Assembly: GCF_000003815.2 (NCBI RefSeq) | Contig: NC_049986.1 | Coordinates: 14,335,933-14,399,932 of the forward strand | Length of the DNA stretch: 64,000 bases | Reading direction: 5' to 3' | From: Branchiostoma floridae | Lineage: Eukaryota > Chordata > Leptocardii > Amphioxiformes > Branchiostomatidae | Shown here: positions 1-13,600 of the stretch, in pieces | How positions within the stretch are numbered: the first letter of the stretch is position 1 | Layout of the letters: each line of letters opens with the position of its first letter | Made by a program: the position numbers and the translations under genes | Notes under the pieces: model-generated | The model's database searches: none | What the model was told of the DNA's origin: nothing | Seen by the model: only the letters and a program-made list of their open reading frames with translations

Positions 1-1662
1 CAATTTCCCAAAGGCCTGTATGATCATCTGTTATTGATTAGATTTGCATTTTATAGCATAGAGAGAATATGCAGAGTCTGCAAATATGAATCTTTTTAGG
101 TATAGAAATGATTTGATTAAAGGAATATTCAGTATTTGTATTTGTTGGGCCTTCATTTTGTTTTATCAGCACTTTCATCTCTCCTGTCCTTGATATTATA
201 TTACTGCACTAATTTACACCAGTGGAGTAGGGGTGATTTTTTAAGCATGATAGGAATATCAATCTGTAAAAAATAGAAATAGATTGGTGGTCAAAGAAAG
301 TCATGAGATTTCCAGGAACCCCTTTATCTCCTTCAGATCCATGCATCTCTGGTTTTATGCTCCATCCAGATCTCAGACTATTATCACATGATTAGGCTGA
401 CCATTTGCACAACTCCATCTATATCTGGAGATCCCACATTCCTTGGAAACTTATCTTAGCCCTTGCTGGCTTATTGGCTTCCAAATAAGAAGTCTGTGGA
501 TTTTGCAAAGAGTTTTCTTCTCAGTGGTTTGCGAATTGTAGAAGAGGGGGTTTCACTTGTCCATCAGGTATTCTGTAAACCCATTACACAACCTCCTTCA
601 CCATTTAACTTCCCATTCCCCTGGGGCCCCATCTGTTCCTGATTTCTGCCCCTGTCCCAAGTTATCCTTGGATTTTCTGGTTTCCTGACCTCAAAACCAC
701 ATGAGGGCCCCCCAAAAAATACTGCCATTGTTCTGTGAAATTAACTGTAGTGGCACTTTGTTATGTCAGGTTAAATGGGTGGTAACCTATTAAGGTGAAA
801 GTAAAATATAATCTATTAAGGTTTAGGTAACAGGCTTTATGTCTTTTGTACTGCTGTGGTGTACTGACATGTTGAAATATCACACAACTGAGGATAGAGA
901 AAGTGAAAATTGACACATAGTGACACACCATTGTTAGCTTTGCATCAGTCCAAAATTGTGTTGTTTTATTTACTCATATTTCTATAACCATAATGCATAA
1001 CAGTTTTAATTGTACACTTGGATAGTTGGGTAATATTTTTCCACTCCATTAGATATAATCAGGGGTTTGAAAGAGATAGATAATGAGTATGCTGGAATGA
1101 CTAATATGGCGATTTACGATGTTAATTTTCAATGGCAAAAACAAGGATTTGACCTAAGACTTAACAAAATTTTGGAGTCAGAGAGTGGTACGTAATAATT
1201 TTGTCATTCACTTTTCTAATAGTTTTTTGATTCAAAGACAAGACGTATTTCTTAACTGACGAACCATCATTCTGGATGAAAAATTTTGTTGTATTAGACT
1301 TTGATGCAGTTCTAACCACAGGAAACCTTGCCATGCAAATGGACTATTGAACCATCATTTGTTTTAGTCCTGCCCACTGTGAACACATGGTCTCCATCAA
1401 GTCTAACTAAACAGGGCCCCTCCCCTCTTCCAGCAATACATATGCAGTAGTTACATAATTGAAACCTGCATTTTTTGCCACTTTGCATGGACTGGAGGAG
1501 TCCTGACAGGAAGGGTACTAATTCTCGCCTGATTGAAGGTCAGAGGTCAGCAGGAAGTACATTTATAGTTTTCAAAGACCCAGAGAGCTTCCTCCTCTCA
1601 GAGTTGACTACCAGGAGCCGGTCATTTTGTCAGTTGAGTTGGCAGTTCTGAAATGTTTCTCC
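1..1662. other. upstream of first RAPGEF1 coding exon, no gene recognised
   Basis: AT-rich DNA without an open frame of recognisable protein character on either strand. It may hold the RAPGEF1 promoter, 5' UTR or an intron leading to a further upstream exon; nothing in the sequence decides between these. Confidence 0.5.
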
Positions 1663-4600
1663 ATGGAGTTCTGGAGTAAGTTTCCGCAGCCTGCCAGCAC
1701 CCCGAACACTAGAACCTTCACCAGGAGGAGACGGAGTGGGAGGGGGTCGGACCCGTTTCTGGAGCTGCAGCGTGATGTGCAGACCCAGTACAGGAGACGC
1801 TCCATGGGCTGCTCTCCCAGCGAGACTTCCAACAGCAAACAACTCTTCATGCTGGCAGAGAAGAGTCTGGTGGCATACAGACTGGCCAGGCTGTCCATTT
1901 CAAGCCAGGTTTTGTGTTTTGTTGTGTTGTTGTTGTTTTTGAAAGGTCGTGTAGGTGTAATGCAGAGTGATGGGAGTTAATGAAGGTTGCAGGGACCGTT
2001 GGATCATGTGTCAGCTTTCCCTTCCTCCTAGCCTGGTTACCAAACCCCAGCCCGATCTCAAGTATCTATCGTGCTACCTTCCTCCTGGCCCCGAGCGGTA
2101 ACTGTAAAGTCAGATTAGCTCAGATCTTACATCCTTCTTTTCCTAGGTCAGTTTACATAATCCCATAAGCTACATCTTTGCTACCTTCCTGAAAACTTGG
2201 CACTGTAGGTTTCTCAATTCTTTACCCATCCATTCTATTTACCAGTAACCTGATCCATGACTGCGGTTAAAGATTTTAAGAGATACACTAAAACCTTGTT
2301 GTTTACATTGTGAAGTATAGGTACCAATATGCTTAATTCAATAATTGACACCAAAACGTCTGGCCTGTATTAAGTTTCACGCCCCTTGCTCTATTACATC
2401 ATCTACTCTAGAGTAATGGCCTTTGCTGCTTCATCAGTCTATCCAAATATGCCCTTTTTTCGATGAATCACGAGAGCTTTGAACAGAAATGGAAGTAACA
2501 GTCAACATGCATGAGACAGCATGGACCAGTGCCAAAGTCTCAGTTACAGCTTCAGAGTGCAGCAAGTCTGTTCCTGCTGATACTATCTCACAGACAGGAC
2601 TTGGTGGAGTCAGATGCTACAGATTGTACCAATCCTGTGTTGTTTGCTACATGTCATGTCTAAAAGCTGGGGGCTTGCTTCCACCCTAAATACAAGCCAT
2701 TATGTTTCCCTTACTGGAGTTGTTTTGTAGGGAAACTGTTTGATGTTTGAATGTTTCCAAACCAAACTTTAGGAGTCCCCCAAGGCTGGTGCATGATGAG
2801 TCCCTGATGTCAGAGTCTGTCACTGAACATTTTGGTAACATGGTGTTTACATGGGTTAAGTCAACTTTAGTATGGTACATTTTGTAATATACATGTAGCT
2901 ACATTGATATAAGAAGGAGAACAGCTTAGGCATAGGAACATAGATATTGTGTTTCCGATTACGGTACTAAAAAAAAACATTTTCAGTTATTGGATCAAAA
3001 ATTTTATGTCCCAGGCCAACAGTCAACATATGCCACCCGCATACAGCCTGAGGGTAAGCATGTTTTTGATAGGGTCTGATAATAAATGGTTAAGCAGGTT
3101 TACCGTTAAGTCTACAGGAAGATTTCCCTTTTTTCTGCCAGAAGATACCAAAATGCAACTGATGCAGGAAATCGCAGTTTGTGTGCAAGATAACACTTCC
3201 TTGTGATTTCCCGAGCATTCAAATCTTGAAGTAGACTATGTCCTTCCAAGTATCAGTAAAAAGAGTTCTCATCTTGAGCCAAACATTTGACATTCAGATC
3301 TCTCTGGGTGCCTTCCCTTGCCTGTCTGTGTAAATATCAGGTCCTCTTAGCTGTGGTTTCCTCTACAGGAACAGGATACACAGTGAGGAAACAGCTCCAC
3401 TGAGTTGTTGTCATGCATAGAATGATTAGAAAAACCGAAGCTCTGAACTCGCCAAAACTGGAGTATCATAGGTTTTCTTAATATCAGATGCCTGTTCTGC
3501 TATAGTTTGAAATTGCCTCAACCCAAAAATAGAACATTATATTTCAACATCTTCACACAAGATGGTACCAAAACCAGGAAAGGAAACAACAAGTCACGAC
3601 CTTGGCAAGTTTTCAGCTCAAGGTGATTCAGCTGTAAGTAGTGATGCTCCAAACCCAAGACATTGAAGACAATGACTACATTGTCCCAAGTGCCTTCTAT
3701 ATTTATGTTACTGTCCACCTAAAGCAGGAAACCCAAGAACAAGGTCAAAAGGATTGGCCGTTGAATAGCTTGGTATTTTTAGGTTATCCATAACATGTGA
3801 ATAAAATTTCCTTTAGTGAATAGCAGTTCTCATTGCACGTCCCAGCTTTGATGTAGATGGCCCAGTCCACATGTACTTGCCAGACAACCCTGTGTGCCCT
3901 AGGGAGTTCATGTTGACCCAGTCCCACACAAGGTGCTACAGACGCTCAGCATAAACACTGGCGCAGCCTTGAACCACCTCAGCTGGCTTGTTGTAGGCGG
4001 AGCCGCTGTAGGATGCTACCACTTCAAAGCCCCACTTTGAAGATGCGGCATTGAACTCTGAACTCCTGCTAGAGGTTGATGTTGCCAAAGCTAACAGTGG
4101 GCTCAGACTTTCACATAACAAAGTTAACATCTATACAAACACGTCTCAGGGGCAGGTTGTGGTGCAAGTTATGTCAAAGGGTTGCATAAATACAGAGAAA
4201 ACCTGAGTAAATATGATAGCTCTTCACCCCTTTGTTCCTGAAACTAAAAAAGCACTTAATCTTAACGTAACTTTGACCTTAGTGGGGTATAAACCTGGTT
4301 ACCAGCTGTTTTCAGGTCTTCTGTGTAGTACGGCTGGTCAATAATATGGTTATGGTTGCCAAACCTAAAGGCTTCCCTCTGCTTTTATGTCATTTGTGTT
4401 TCCTGTGCTATTCCACTCACCAAGTTTCCATTGTTTATACATTGCAAGTAATAGATAGTTGGTGAGTTGGATAGCACATTCATGCTGTAAGATTAGGCCA
4501 GCTGTGTGCAAAAAGTTAGAAGGACATTAAGTTTAACCATCATGCGTTAAAAAGCCTTGCCATTGTCAAAGTTATAATATTTTTTAGGAGATCCTAATGT

Positions 4601-7600
4601 GAAAATTCGACATGCCTTCCTATCTGTACAACTACATATACAGCAGAGATGAGTCTGAGCCTAAATATGTCTGAAGAGTGCCTACCAGGAGGGATTTCAA
4701 CTGATGTGGACATGAGTCAGAAAACTGGAAGAAGCCGATGAAAAGTAACCCGAATTTTCCAGGATGAAAACATTTCCCTAAAAATTGGCAGCTGCTACAA
4801 ACCCTTGCCAATTGAGAGAGTAGTTGGCCCACCCAATAAAAAAGATTAAAAGATAAAGTAACTGTAACCTATAGCTGACAAGTCTCTTCCCATATTTTCC
4901 AGGATGTGGACAAGTTGCACCTCTCCCAGAAAGTGGTCATCAACGCCCTGACGTACCTGGAGGCTGTGGTGGACAAGAACATCCTGGAGAACGTGCCGGC
5001 AACGGCTAGCGAGGTGCTGCAGACGGTCATGGAGCTGTACAGCACACTCAACTCATGTCTCATCAAGGAACAAAGGTAGGAATCACTACAGTAGGGACTG
5101 TACAGCACACTCAACTCATGTCTCATCAAGGAACAAAGGTAGGAATCACTACAGTAGGGACTGTACAGCACACTCAACTCATGTCTCATCAAGGAACAAA
5201 GGTAGGAATCACTACAGTAGGAACTGTACAGCACACTCAACTCATGTCTCATCAAGGAACAAAGGTAGGAACTGTACAGCACACTCAACTCTTGTCTCAT
5301 CAAGGAACAAAGGTAGAAATACCTACCTTAGGTTGTGTGATTTCCTGAAAGATGTACAACTTTTTCTTGCACTTCTGAACGCCTTTGAAGTTTTGTTTGT
5401 ATCGTGTTGGATATCTTTCCAATCATTCCGATAACTGTGTGTTTCACTTGGTGTTTCCTACCTCTCCTTAAAAACGACAAGAGCAAAAATTTGTCTTTGG
5501 ATAGGGTTGTGTGTCATTTTTACCAGACTACGGTAAGAAATGTTGGAGAGATACAGATACAGCCATCCCACCTGTTTAAGTCCCATCTTGCTCGTGTTGT
5601 GCCAAAGCCACGAGTGTACCAGATTCTGGTCAAGCTGATCAATGTCATGACTGTTCATGTTCCCGGTTCTGTGACTACAAGATCCGGAATGAATACCATA
5701 ATGTACATGTTTTATTTTCAGTTCTGTGATTATGTCGTGCCATAACCAAGTGTACCATACCTTTCCCCCCACAGTTCTGTGATCATGTCGTGCCATAACC
5801 AAGTGTACCAGAGATATAAAGAGTACATATCTTTCCCCCCCACAGTTCTGTGATCATGTCGTGCCATAACCAAGTGTACCAGAGCCTGGCCAACCTGATA
5901 CGCTGGTCCGACCAGGTGCTGCTGGAGGAGGGGGAGATCTCCAACAAGGAGGCCGCCAACGAGGTCATCCATGCAGTCGTGGATGGAGTCAAGGTAAAAA
6001 TAGAGCTCTGTAACGTTTGGTTTGTAGTTGATGTGAAAGGATAAGAAGAACACAACCTGAAGATGTGATGAAGATTATTATTATTGGAGTGTTCGGGTCT
6101 TGAGATGTTGATTTTTATATTGTGGTTGTATAAAATGGGTCCAACCCATTAAATCTGGTATATAGGCTCTAAACAACTTTTCAAGTACAAAAGTTTAAAA
6201 GTACAGTTGAAAATTTAGTTCATTCATATAAGGAAAGTGTGGGGGAAAACAGTTTTCAGAAATTATTCTTTAAACAGTAAAATGCAGAAAAGGAATTAAA
6301 AACCCATAAAGTGACTAATGAAATCATTTTGATCTGACAGTCAATTTCAAATTTTGCCCCACTTTACAGGAACTGGTACAGTTGTCTATCGAGAGATTAC
6401 AGGACAAGTCCATGCCCCGCTCCAGATCAACAACAGAAGTTTCTCCCACCAAGGCTATCAGGTGAGTCAAGTACCACTCATCTGCTGGTGACTTTGTGTA
6501 GGAATTCCTACAGTATATGAGTCATCCTACAGCAAAATGCCTCTCAGTGGTGTTCCATTGTGCAGGAAATCTGGAAAAGTCACTTAGTCTAGGGGAGGGA
6601 GTTGTTTTCCGGAGCTGCGCAGAAAGTGCCCAGTGCCTACCCTTAGCCTGTTTCTTTTAGATAATTTTTTTCCCTTGGCAAATTTCGATCACAAAGGTCT
6701 ATATTTCTGCAAGAGTGACTGAAGCATGTATATTTTTAAAATCTTGCCAAAAATTGTGACCTTTGGCATGCTTTGACCTATGAGTGACCTTCATATTCGA
6801 GACTGGCACATGGACTGATCCATTAGGGGAGGGGGTGCAATCCTGACATCATGACAATCATCTGGCTGTAGCTCGTTAAAATGCCGGAGTTGAACTCGGG
6901 CTTTTTGAACCAAAACAAACCTAACAAATCCAGCTTTGCAGTGGGGGTAAAGACTTGAGGTTTGAAATGTAGGTAAATGTATTTTTAAGTGATTGTTTGA
7001 CATGGCTTAACCATGTAGGGAATGGGCAATTCGATTTAGCAGCCCCTCCCCTCTAAGTAGGAAGAAGACTTGGCTGTATACCAAGTATACTTCCGTAATT
7101 ACTTCTTATGGAATCACAGATTTTGGGGATGTGAATCCTAAACCTGCAGGAAAAGGGAAGTTTTTTTAGCATTACCAAGGTGATGGCATACAGATTTCAC
7201 TTGTGAAACACTTAAGTTGCTATTTCATCTTTTTTTTTTACATTTTCGATGAAAGATGACAATGCAGAAGTGTAGTATGCTACGCAACTCTACATACAAG
7301 ATATTGCTGTCATCAAAAATTTGAATGTCTATGGTTGATGCCTTACCTAATAATGTACATGCTACTCCCAGTCCCAATGGCCATAGGTCCTCACTAGGAG
7401 AAATCCCGCTGAGCCCTCGCGAGAAAGAGATCGTGCAACAGACCTCTCCCATCGCCAGGTCGACAGAAAGCTTGATGTCGACCAGCTCCTCCGAAACATC
7501 GGGGGATGAACCGCCACCGAAGCCAGCTTTGCCACGGGACAGGGTCTTAATCAATGTGGACAGGTCAGTCATGTTGGAGTACTGTTGGAGTACTGTTGGA

Positions 7601-10600
7601 GGTGTATTGTTTCCTGGAGAGGTGGGAAACAATGGCAACAATACCAAAACTGTAATGATTTTGAGAAATCTGAACAGNNNNNNNNNNNNNNNNNNNNNNN
7701 NNNNNNNNNNNNNNNNNNNNNNNNNNNNNNNNNNNNNNNNNNNNNNNNNNNNNNNNNNNNNNNNNNNNNNNNNNNNNNNNNNNNNNNNNNNNNNNNNNNN
7801 NNNNNNNNNNNNNNNNNNNNNNNNNNNNNNNNNNNNNNNNNNNNNNNNNNNNNNNNNNNNNNNNNNNNNNNNNNNNNNNNNNNNNNNNNNNNNNNNNNNN
7901 NNNNNNNNNNNGCGAGACCAGCAGCTCGGACGGGACGGGGCAAGCCACCTCCCCCGACCCCCCCGGTAACACCTCCAACCGCTCCAGTCTGCATGACAGT
8001 GACTCCACAGACTCCGCTTCCACTAACCGAGGCAGTATGGCCAGTCAGGACTCTCTGTTTGGCGACCGGAGTCCCGCTAACACTCTTGACACTTCGGCCA
8101 GTGCAATGGGGGCCGCAGACTCTCCTCCAAAGTTGCCGAAAAAATTGCGAAAGCACACAACTCCGCATGGCAGTTACGATAACTTGTTACAGGACAGTTT
8201 CTTGGGGTCTGACGGCCCGTTCTCGCATCACGTTGGTAGTCCGCATGCTCAAACGAGTGGTTTTTCCCAGCATGCCTCGTTGCAGCCTATGCCTTCCCAG
8301 AATGCTCTGTGTGGTAGCAGGTCACCTGACCCAGATGTTCCACCACCGCTACCAATGAAAAAGAAGCACAGTAAGTTGGGGTTCATGTGTTTGATTCACC
8401 TTGAGTATAGGTTGTGCAGCTTGCTTAAAACATGGAGTCTAGAGTTTCTAGTGTGTGGAGATGTTTGCTTTAGTGAGACATACAAATAGTCTAGGCTGTC
8501 TATTGAATACTAAGCTCTTGTGCTGTTTTTGCCCTATACTGGATATCTTTTTAAGTAGATGTTAGAGTTACTGTGTTTGTGAAGTGCAAGCCAGTTCTTT
8601 ATCTCTACAACACTTTTGTGCTTTATTGTGTACATTCATAACAATAACTGCCCAACTAAATGGTATGTATTATACATATAAGTACTAGGACAGACCAGTA
8701 ACAAACCAGGACAAACTACTATACAATGACATGTAATGTTTCATTCTATTTAGATGTTGACAAATACTTATTTCCTGAAGCATTTTTATATCTGAATGTA
8801 ATTGGGATGCAGTTTATAAAGGAACATACCATGGATTTCGATCTCTGTCAAATATGCACTGTGCAGAGACACTGTAGCTACAACAGTTTACTAGTACTTA
8901 CTGAACTCATTATCTATTTTGGTTACTCTCTCCACAGTTCAAGCATACATCCACATGTTTGGGGACTACTCTGAGCCGAGCCCAAATTTCTTCTACTCCG
9001 CCCATCAGGGCCTGGGTTACAATGGACTTGAAATGTCTCCTTATGATAACCTGAGTCCCTGTATGGAGACCTCGCCATACGACAATGTGCAATACAACAC
9101 AGAGCAACCCGCCGGAAGTTTTAATTCCGCTGGAAACATCTTCAGATTTTCCCACTTAACGCCGGAAGGACAAGCTGGAAACGGAAACGTACCTGTAGAA
9201 GCCCCAGCCCTCCCCCCGAAAAGAAAACATTTAGTAAGTACTACTGTAAATGCATTTAAGTTCGCGGGGATTTAGTTTCGCGGTAGCGGGAAAAGGACTG
9301 TTCGCGGTGGTTTTAAGTTCGGGGTAGCACCATGCACTGTAGGCTCTTACTGCCATAGAAAAATGTTCGCGGTGGTTTTACGTTCACGGTAAATTGGCAA
9401 CGCGAAAACCACATGCATAAAACCACCTCGGATATTTCTGCATTTACAGTAAGTGTACCTCATTTTAGCCTTTGCCACTCTATACAGGGGTCTAAAAAAT
9501 ACTTGTAGTTAAGTTTTCTCCAGACGTCTGCTTTTCCATGTTTTCTTTATGCAAACTGAAAAAAAGTGGTAAGTATACATGTATATATCTAGAAGTGATA
9601 TGATATTGCCAAAATTTTAGTACAGACAGTAAGTACATGTTATTGAAGTACTATTGGTTTCTTGCATGTTGCTGAAGTATCATTGGTTTCTGTATGTACA
9701 TATAGCAGGGGGGCTTCATTCCAAATGGATTTTTTAGTTACAGATTTAGTTACAGATTCCTTTTCCCCCTGTTTTCCAGGACAAGGATAACAGACGACAC
9801 TACACGTCACACGGCCTCCCCTCCCCGCCCATGTACGAGACCCCTTCCAGAGACAAGTCCATCAGTCTGATAGAACCCTCTCCGACAAGTGCTAGGTACA
9901 GGGCTGTCTTTCTTACTAGCTATTTACATAATGTACATTGTCTGACAAAAGTGGCCTTCTTGTTTGGCCTCCTATCTGCTAAAATTACCATAATATTCTG
10001 TAGAAAAAGTGACCTCATTTTTATGCCCCCATCTTCTAAAATTACCATGATATTCTGTAGAAAAAGTGACCTCATTTTTATGCCCCCATCTTCTAAAATT
10101 ACCATGATATTCTGTAGAAAAGTGACCTCATTTTTTTGCCCCCATCTTCTAAAATTACCATGATATTCTGTAGAAAAGTGACCTCATTTTTTTGCCTCCT
10201 ATCTGCTGCTATTATCATGATATTCTGTAGGAAATTTGAACAATTTAAATGTCTATAATCCTAAAACTTCCCACATATACATTGTAGGGGGTTCTATTAT
10301 ATGAAAAGGAAAGTGATTCAGAACCTAGAATATCCTGTTTGTTAGGCACATTTCATGTTGATATGTATCAGATCAGCAATAAAAAACTGAATCATATTTA
10401 AGCAGACATCAAGGCTTTACATGTGGCTCGGCTCACCTAACCCTTGTCTTTTCAGTTTGGAAGACAGACCGGGCACCCCTAAAGAGGTGGAGGACAAAGG
10501 AGACACCACCGCCAAGCCCAACACACTGGACTCCTTGGATGTGTCTGACAAGTTAGTTTTCAAGAAAGAGGTGGGTTACCCCAGGAAATACCACACGATG

Positions 10601-13600
10601 CCCAAAACAAAAGTTAGTACAACCCACCATTCCCACTCATAGCAGGACTGTGCTTTGTTTTCACCTGGCTTGTGCCTGCGCTGTGTGGAGTGTTTATGGC
10701 TTCATGGTGTGAACTTTCAGTTGCTGTGTTTGCCTGTGGTGCCAGATAGGTTTGTAAAACTTGGTGGAACTCTATTCTTTTCATCAGGTTCTAAGCTTAT
10801 TCATACAATCTGTTAAGCTGTTGATTTAGTTACTGTAAGGTTGTTAGTGTACAGCATCTCTTAGCATGTTAGGTCACATTTCAGCTTTTTTTGTTTGTGT
10901 GAAGGCCTTTGTAACCACTACCGTAATGTTCATGACATATTCAAAGGGTTCTCAACACCAACTGCAATGCCTGGTGAAGTTAGAATGTCTATTGCACTGC
11001 CTTGTCATTGTTTTCATTGTACACTTAAGCAGGGCATTTTGTACATATTTATTTCTGTCTACAGATATGGATAGTACTACTAGACTAGACTAGACTAGGT
11101 GAATGTTGAGGCATGAGACACCATTTTGTATTTGAATTTCGTCTTATCCGCTTTTGTATATGGTTATATTCTGTTGCTGTTGTTGTAATCTCTTTATTAA
11201 GCTCACTTTGTATTGTTAAGTTGCATTTTGCCTCCCACTAGATTTGAGTTGTACTGATTTTTTAATGATTTTTCCTTCAGGGAGAAGATGGACCTGACCT
11301 TAGGGGGGGTTCCATGGATGTGCTGATAGTGCACGCTACTGGAGCTGACAAAAATGGTGAGACTATTAATATTTAAGCGATAAAAATAAGGATTTAAATA
11401 AGTACCCAGTTGACTGATTACTAGATATTTTTATATGATGGTGGTGTTAGCTCTGTAAACTTAGATGCCAGCAAATAAATTGACATAAACATGATTAGGT
11501 ATGATTTCCTTGATATCATTTGCTAACACTTGTTACACATAATAAACTAGTATTAGTCTGTTGGTTTGGTACCATTTTCCACTCTTCATTAGCAGCCCAG
11601 TTTAGTGCCATTACACTACACTACAGTCAGAGTTGACTGTCTTTCAGTGAGTCCCATTTCTGCCTGTGTTCCTCATGATGTTTGGTCTGTGTTTCCCCAG
11701 ACTTGATGTTCTACGAAGCATTCCTGACTACCTACAGAACCTTCATCACACCCAAGAGCCTCATCGACAAACTGCTCTACAGATATCCTTTTAACAAATT
11801 TTGCTACATGATACTGAAAAACTGAAAATGTGCAAGACGGTTAGTGCACTAAGTGTTGTCATCTTAGTTCAAAATATGGTGTTCCGTACATATACATGTA
11901 CAAGTCTTGTACTTTTATTGTTGCTTTTTCAAGGAGCTGTTTGTTTTCCCAATAAGATGAAGAATACTAAAAGACATGTAAGTCTATTGTCAAAATTAGT
12001 CCTTGATGAATAGAGTCTCCATACACAGTTGTAGATATTCTCCTTAACTGTTCCCACATATAACAAGTTCCGTCACATGTCCGACAACACCAGAAAAAGA
12101 GCCAGTCGGAATGCCTTCTTCTTGTTGGTCAGAGTGGTGGATGAGCTGTGGTGAGTAACTAGATCCTTGTAAAGCTTGTATGCTTCTTTAGCAATACAAG
12201 CAACATGCATTGGTTGCATGATTTATCTAGAAAGTTGTTGGTGTTTGACAGAATCATGTATTCAAATTTCACACCACTGCTACACTGGGTGGTTGAGTGA
12301 TAACTATGTAGTCAAACCTGTACTTGTAAACATCTAAGACAATCTGTCCAGTGTGACCACTTTTTTGCGCCTTGAATATTTCTCCCACTGACACATTCTG
12401 TTAAGAGTGTCAACCCTCAACATAGACCAGATTTTATTGATCCCCTGTCCGTAAATTTTGATTGCATTATCATTCTGAATATTTAGATTACAGTACTACT
12501 TCATGGGGTAGTTGATGGATGATGATGTTTGCCTTTTTTGCCCAGTATTGGTGAGCTGACAGAAGAGATAATCCAGATCCTGATGGACCTGGTGTTCAAG
12601 CTGCTGTGTGACGGGGAGCTGGTTCTGGCTAAGCTACTGCGGAACAAGATGCTGAACAAATGTGACCAGAGAAAACAGCTGGCCCTCAACAACAATTTCT
12701 CTCCACTGTCAGCGCTCAGTGTCTCTGTGAAGTAAGTTGTAACATGCTTAAAAGTGTAGCCCTGGATGATGTTTTTGTCATACACTTTTTTTGTATTTGT
12801 GCAAAAATCTTTAAACCTGTGAAAAGTTTTGTTGTTTTTTTAAATTTTATTAAAACAAATATTGATCAGCTTGTGGTAAATGTTAGCTGGTATTTAGTGT
12901 ACTTAAAAAAAAGATGTCACTTTTGATAGATAGCTATTTTCTACCCACTACCTTCATGTGTTGCCAACTTTTTCTATTGTCGATGAAAAAAAAAATCTGA
13001 CGTTTTTTTTGGGGGGTCAGATCATTACTAAATCACAAGATCATAATAGAAGTACAACAGTTATTTCAGAAAAGGTAATCTTTTCTTGTCTCGTGTCTCT
13101 TCTAGGCGTGCCAGTTTGTTTGACTTTAAGGGAGAGGAGTTAGCAGAACAGATGACTCTCCTGGATGCCGAGGCCTTCCAGAAGATCGAGATTCCTGAGA
13201 TTCTGGCCTGGGCCAAGGAGCAGTCTGAGGAGCTTAGTCCGAACCTTACAACATTCACAGAGCACTTCAACAAGATGTCTTACTGGTTAGTAGTCCGAAC
13301 CTTACCACATTTATAGAGCATGTCAACAGAATGTCTATCTTTTTATATTGCCACATTAGTCATTTTTGCAACATACTTTGTTTTGAAGGTTGAAGATTTG
13401 TTTCTCTTACCCCAGGTGCAGATCATGTATCCTCACACAGCCCAAGGCCCAGGACAGAGAGAAACTGGTCAACAGATTCATAAAGATTATGAAGGTAACA
13501 ACTATTCAACAGCATTTGTAAGGACTGCTTAAGGTGACCCTAAGTAGGTTAGCTCTATAGTATAAGCAGCAAATTCCTTATTAATGCTGCCTAATACATA

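Noticed and set aside
5038-5315. CRISPR-like regular repeats
   Set aside because: Units are contiguous copies including exon and intron sequence, without unique spacers, in a eukaryotic gene.
4869-5348. Open frames on both strands with repeated peptide units (MSHQGTKVGITTVGTVQHTQL; MRHELSVLYSS)
   Set aside because: Created by the 63-base minisatellite, whose period is divisible by three; the real RAPGEF1 frame is a third one and stops right after the exon.
7325-8358. Long open frames crossing the gap
   Set aside because: Extended artificially through N; the true exons end at 7563 and restart within the gap.
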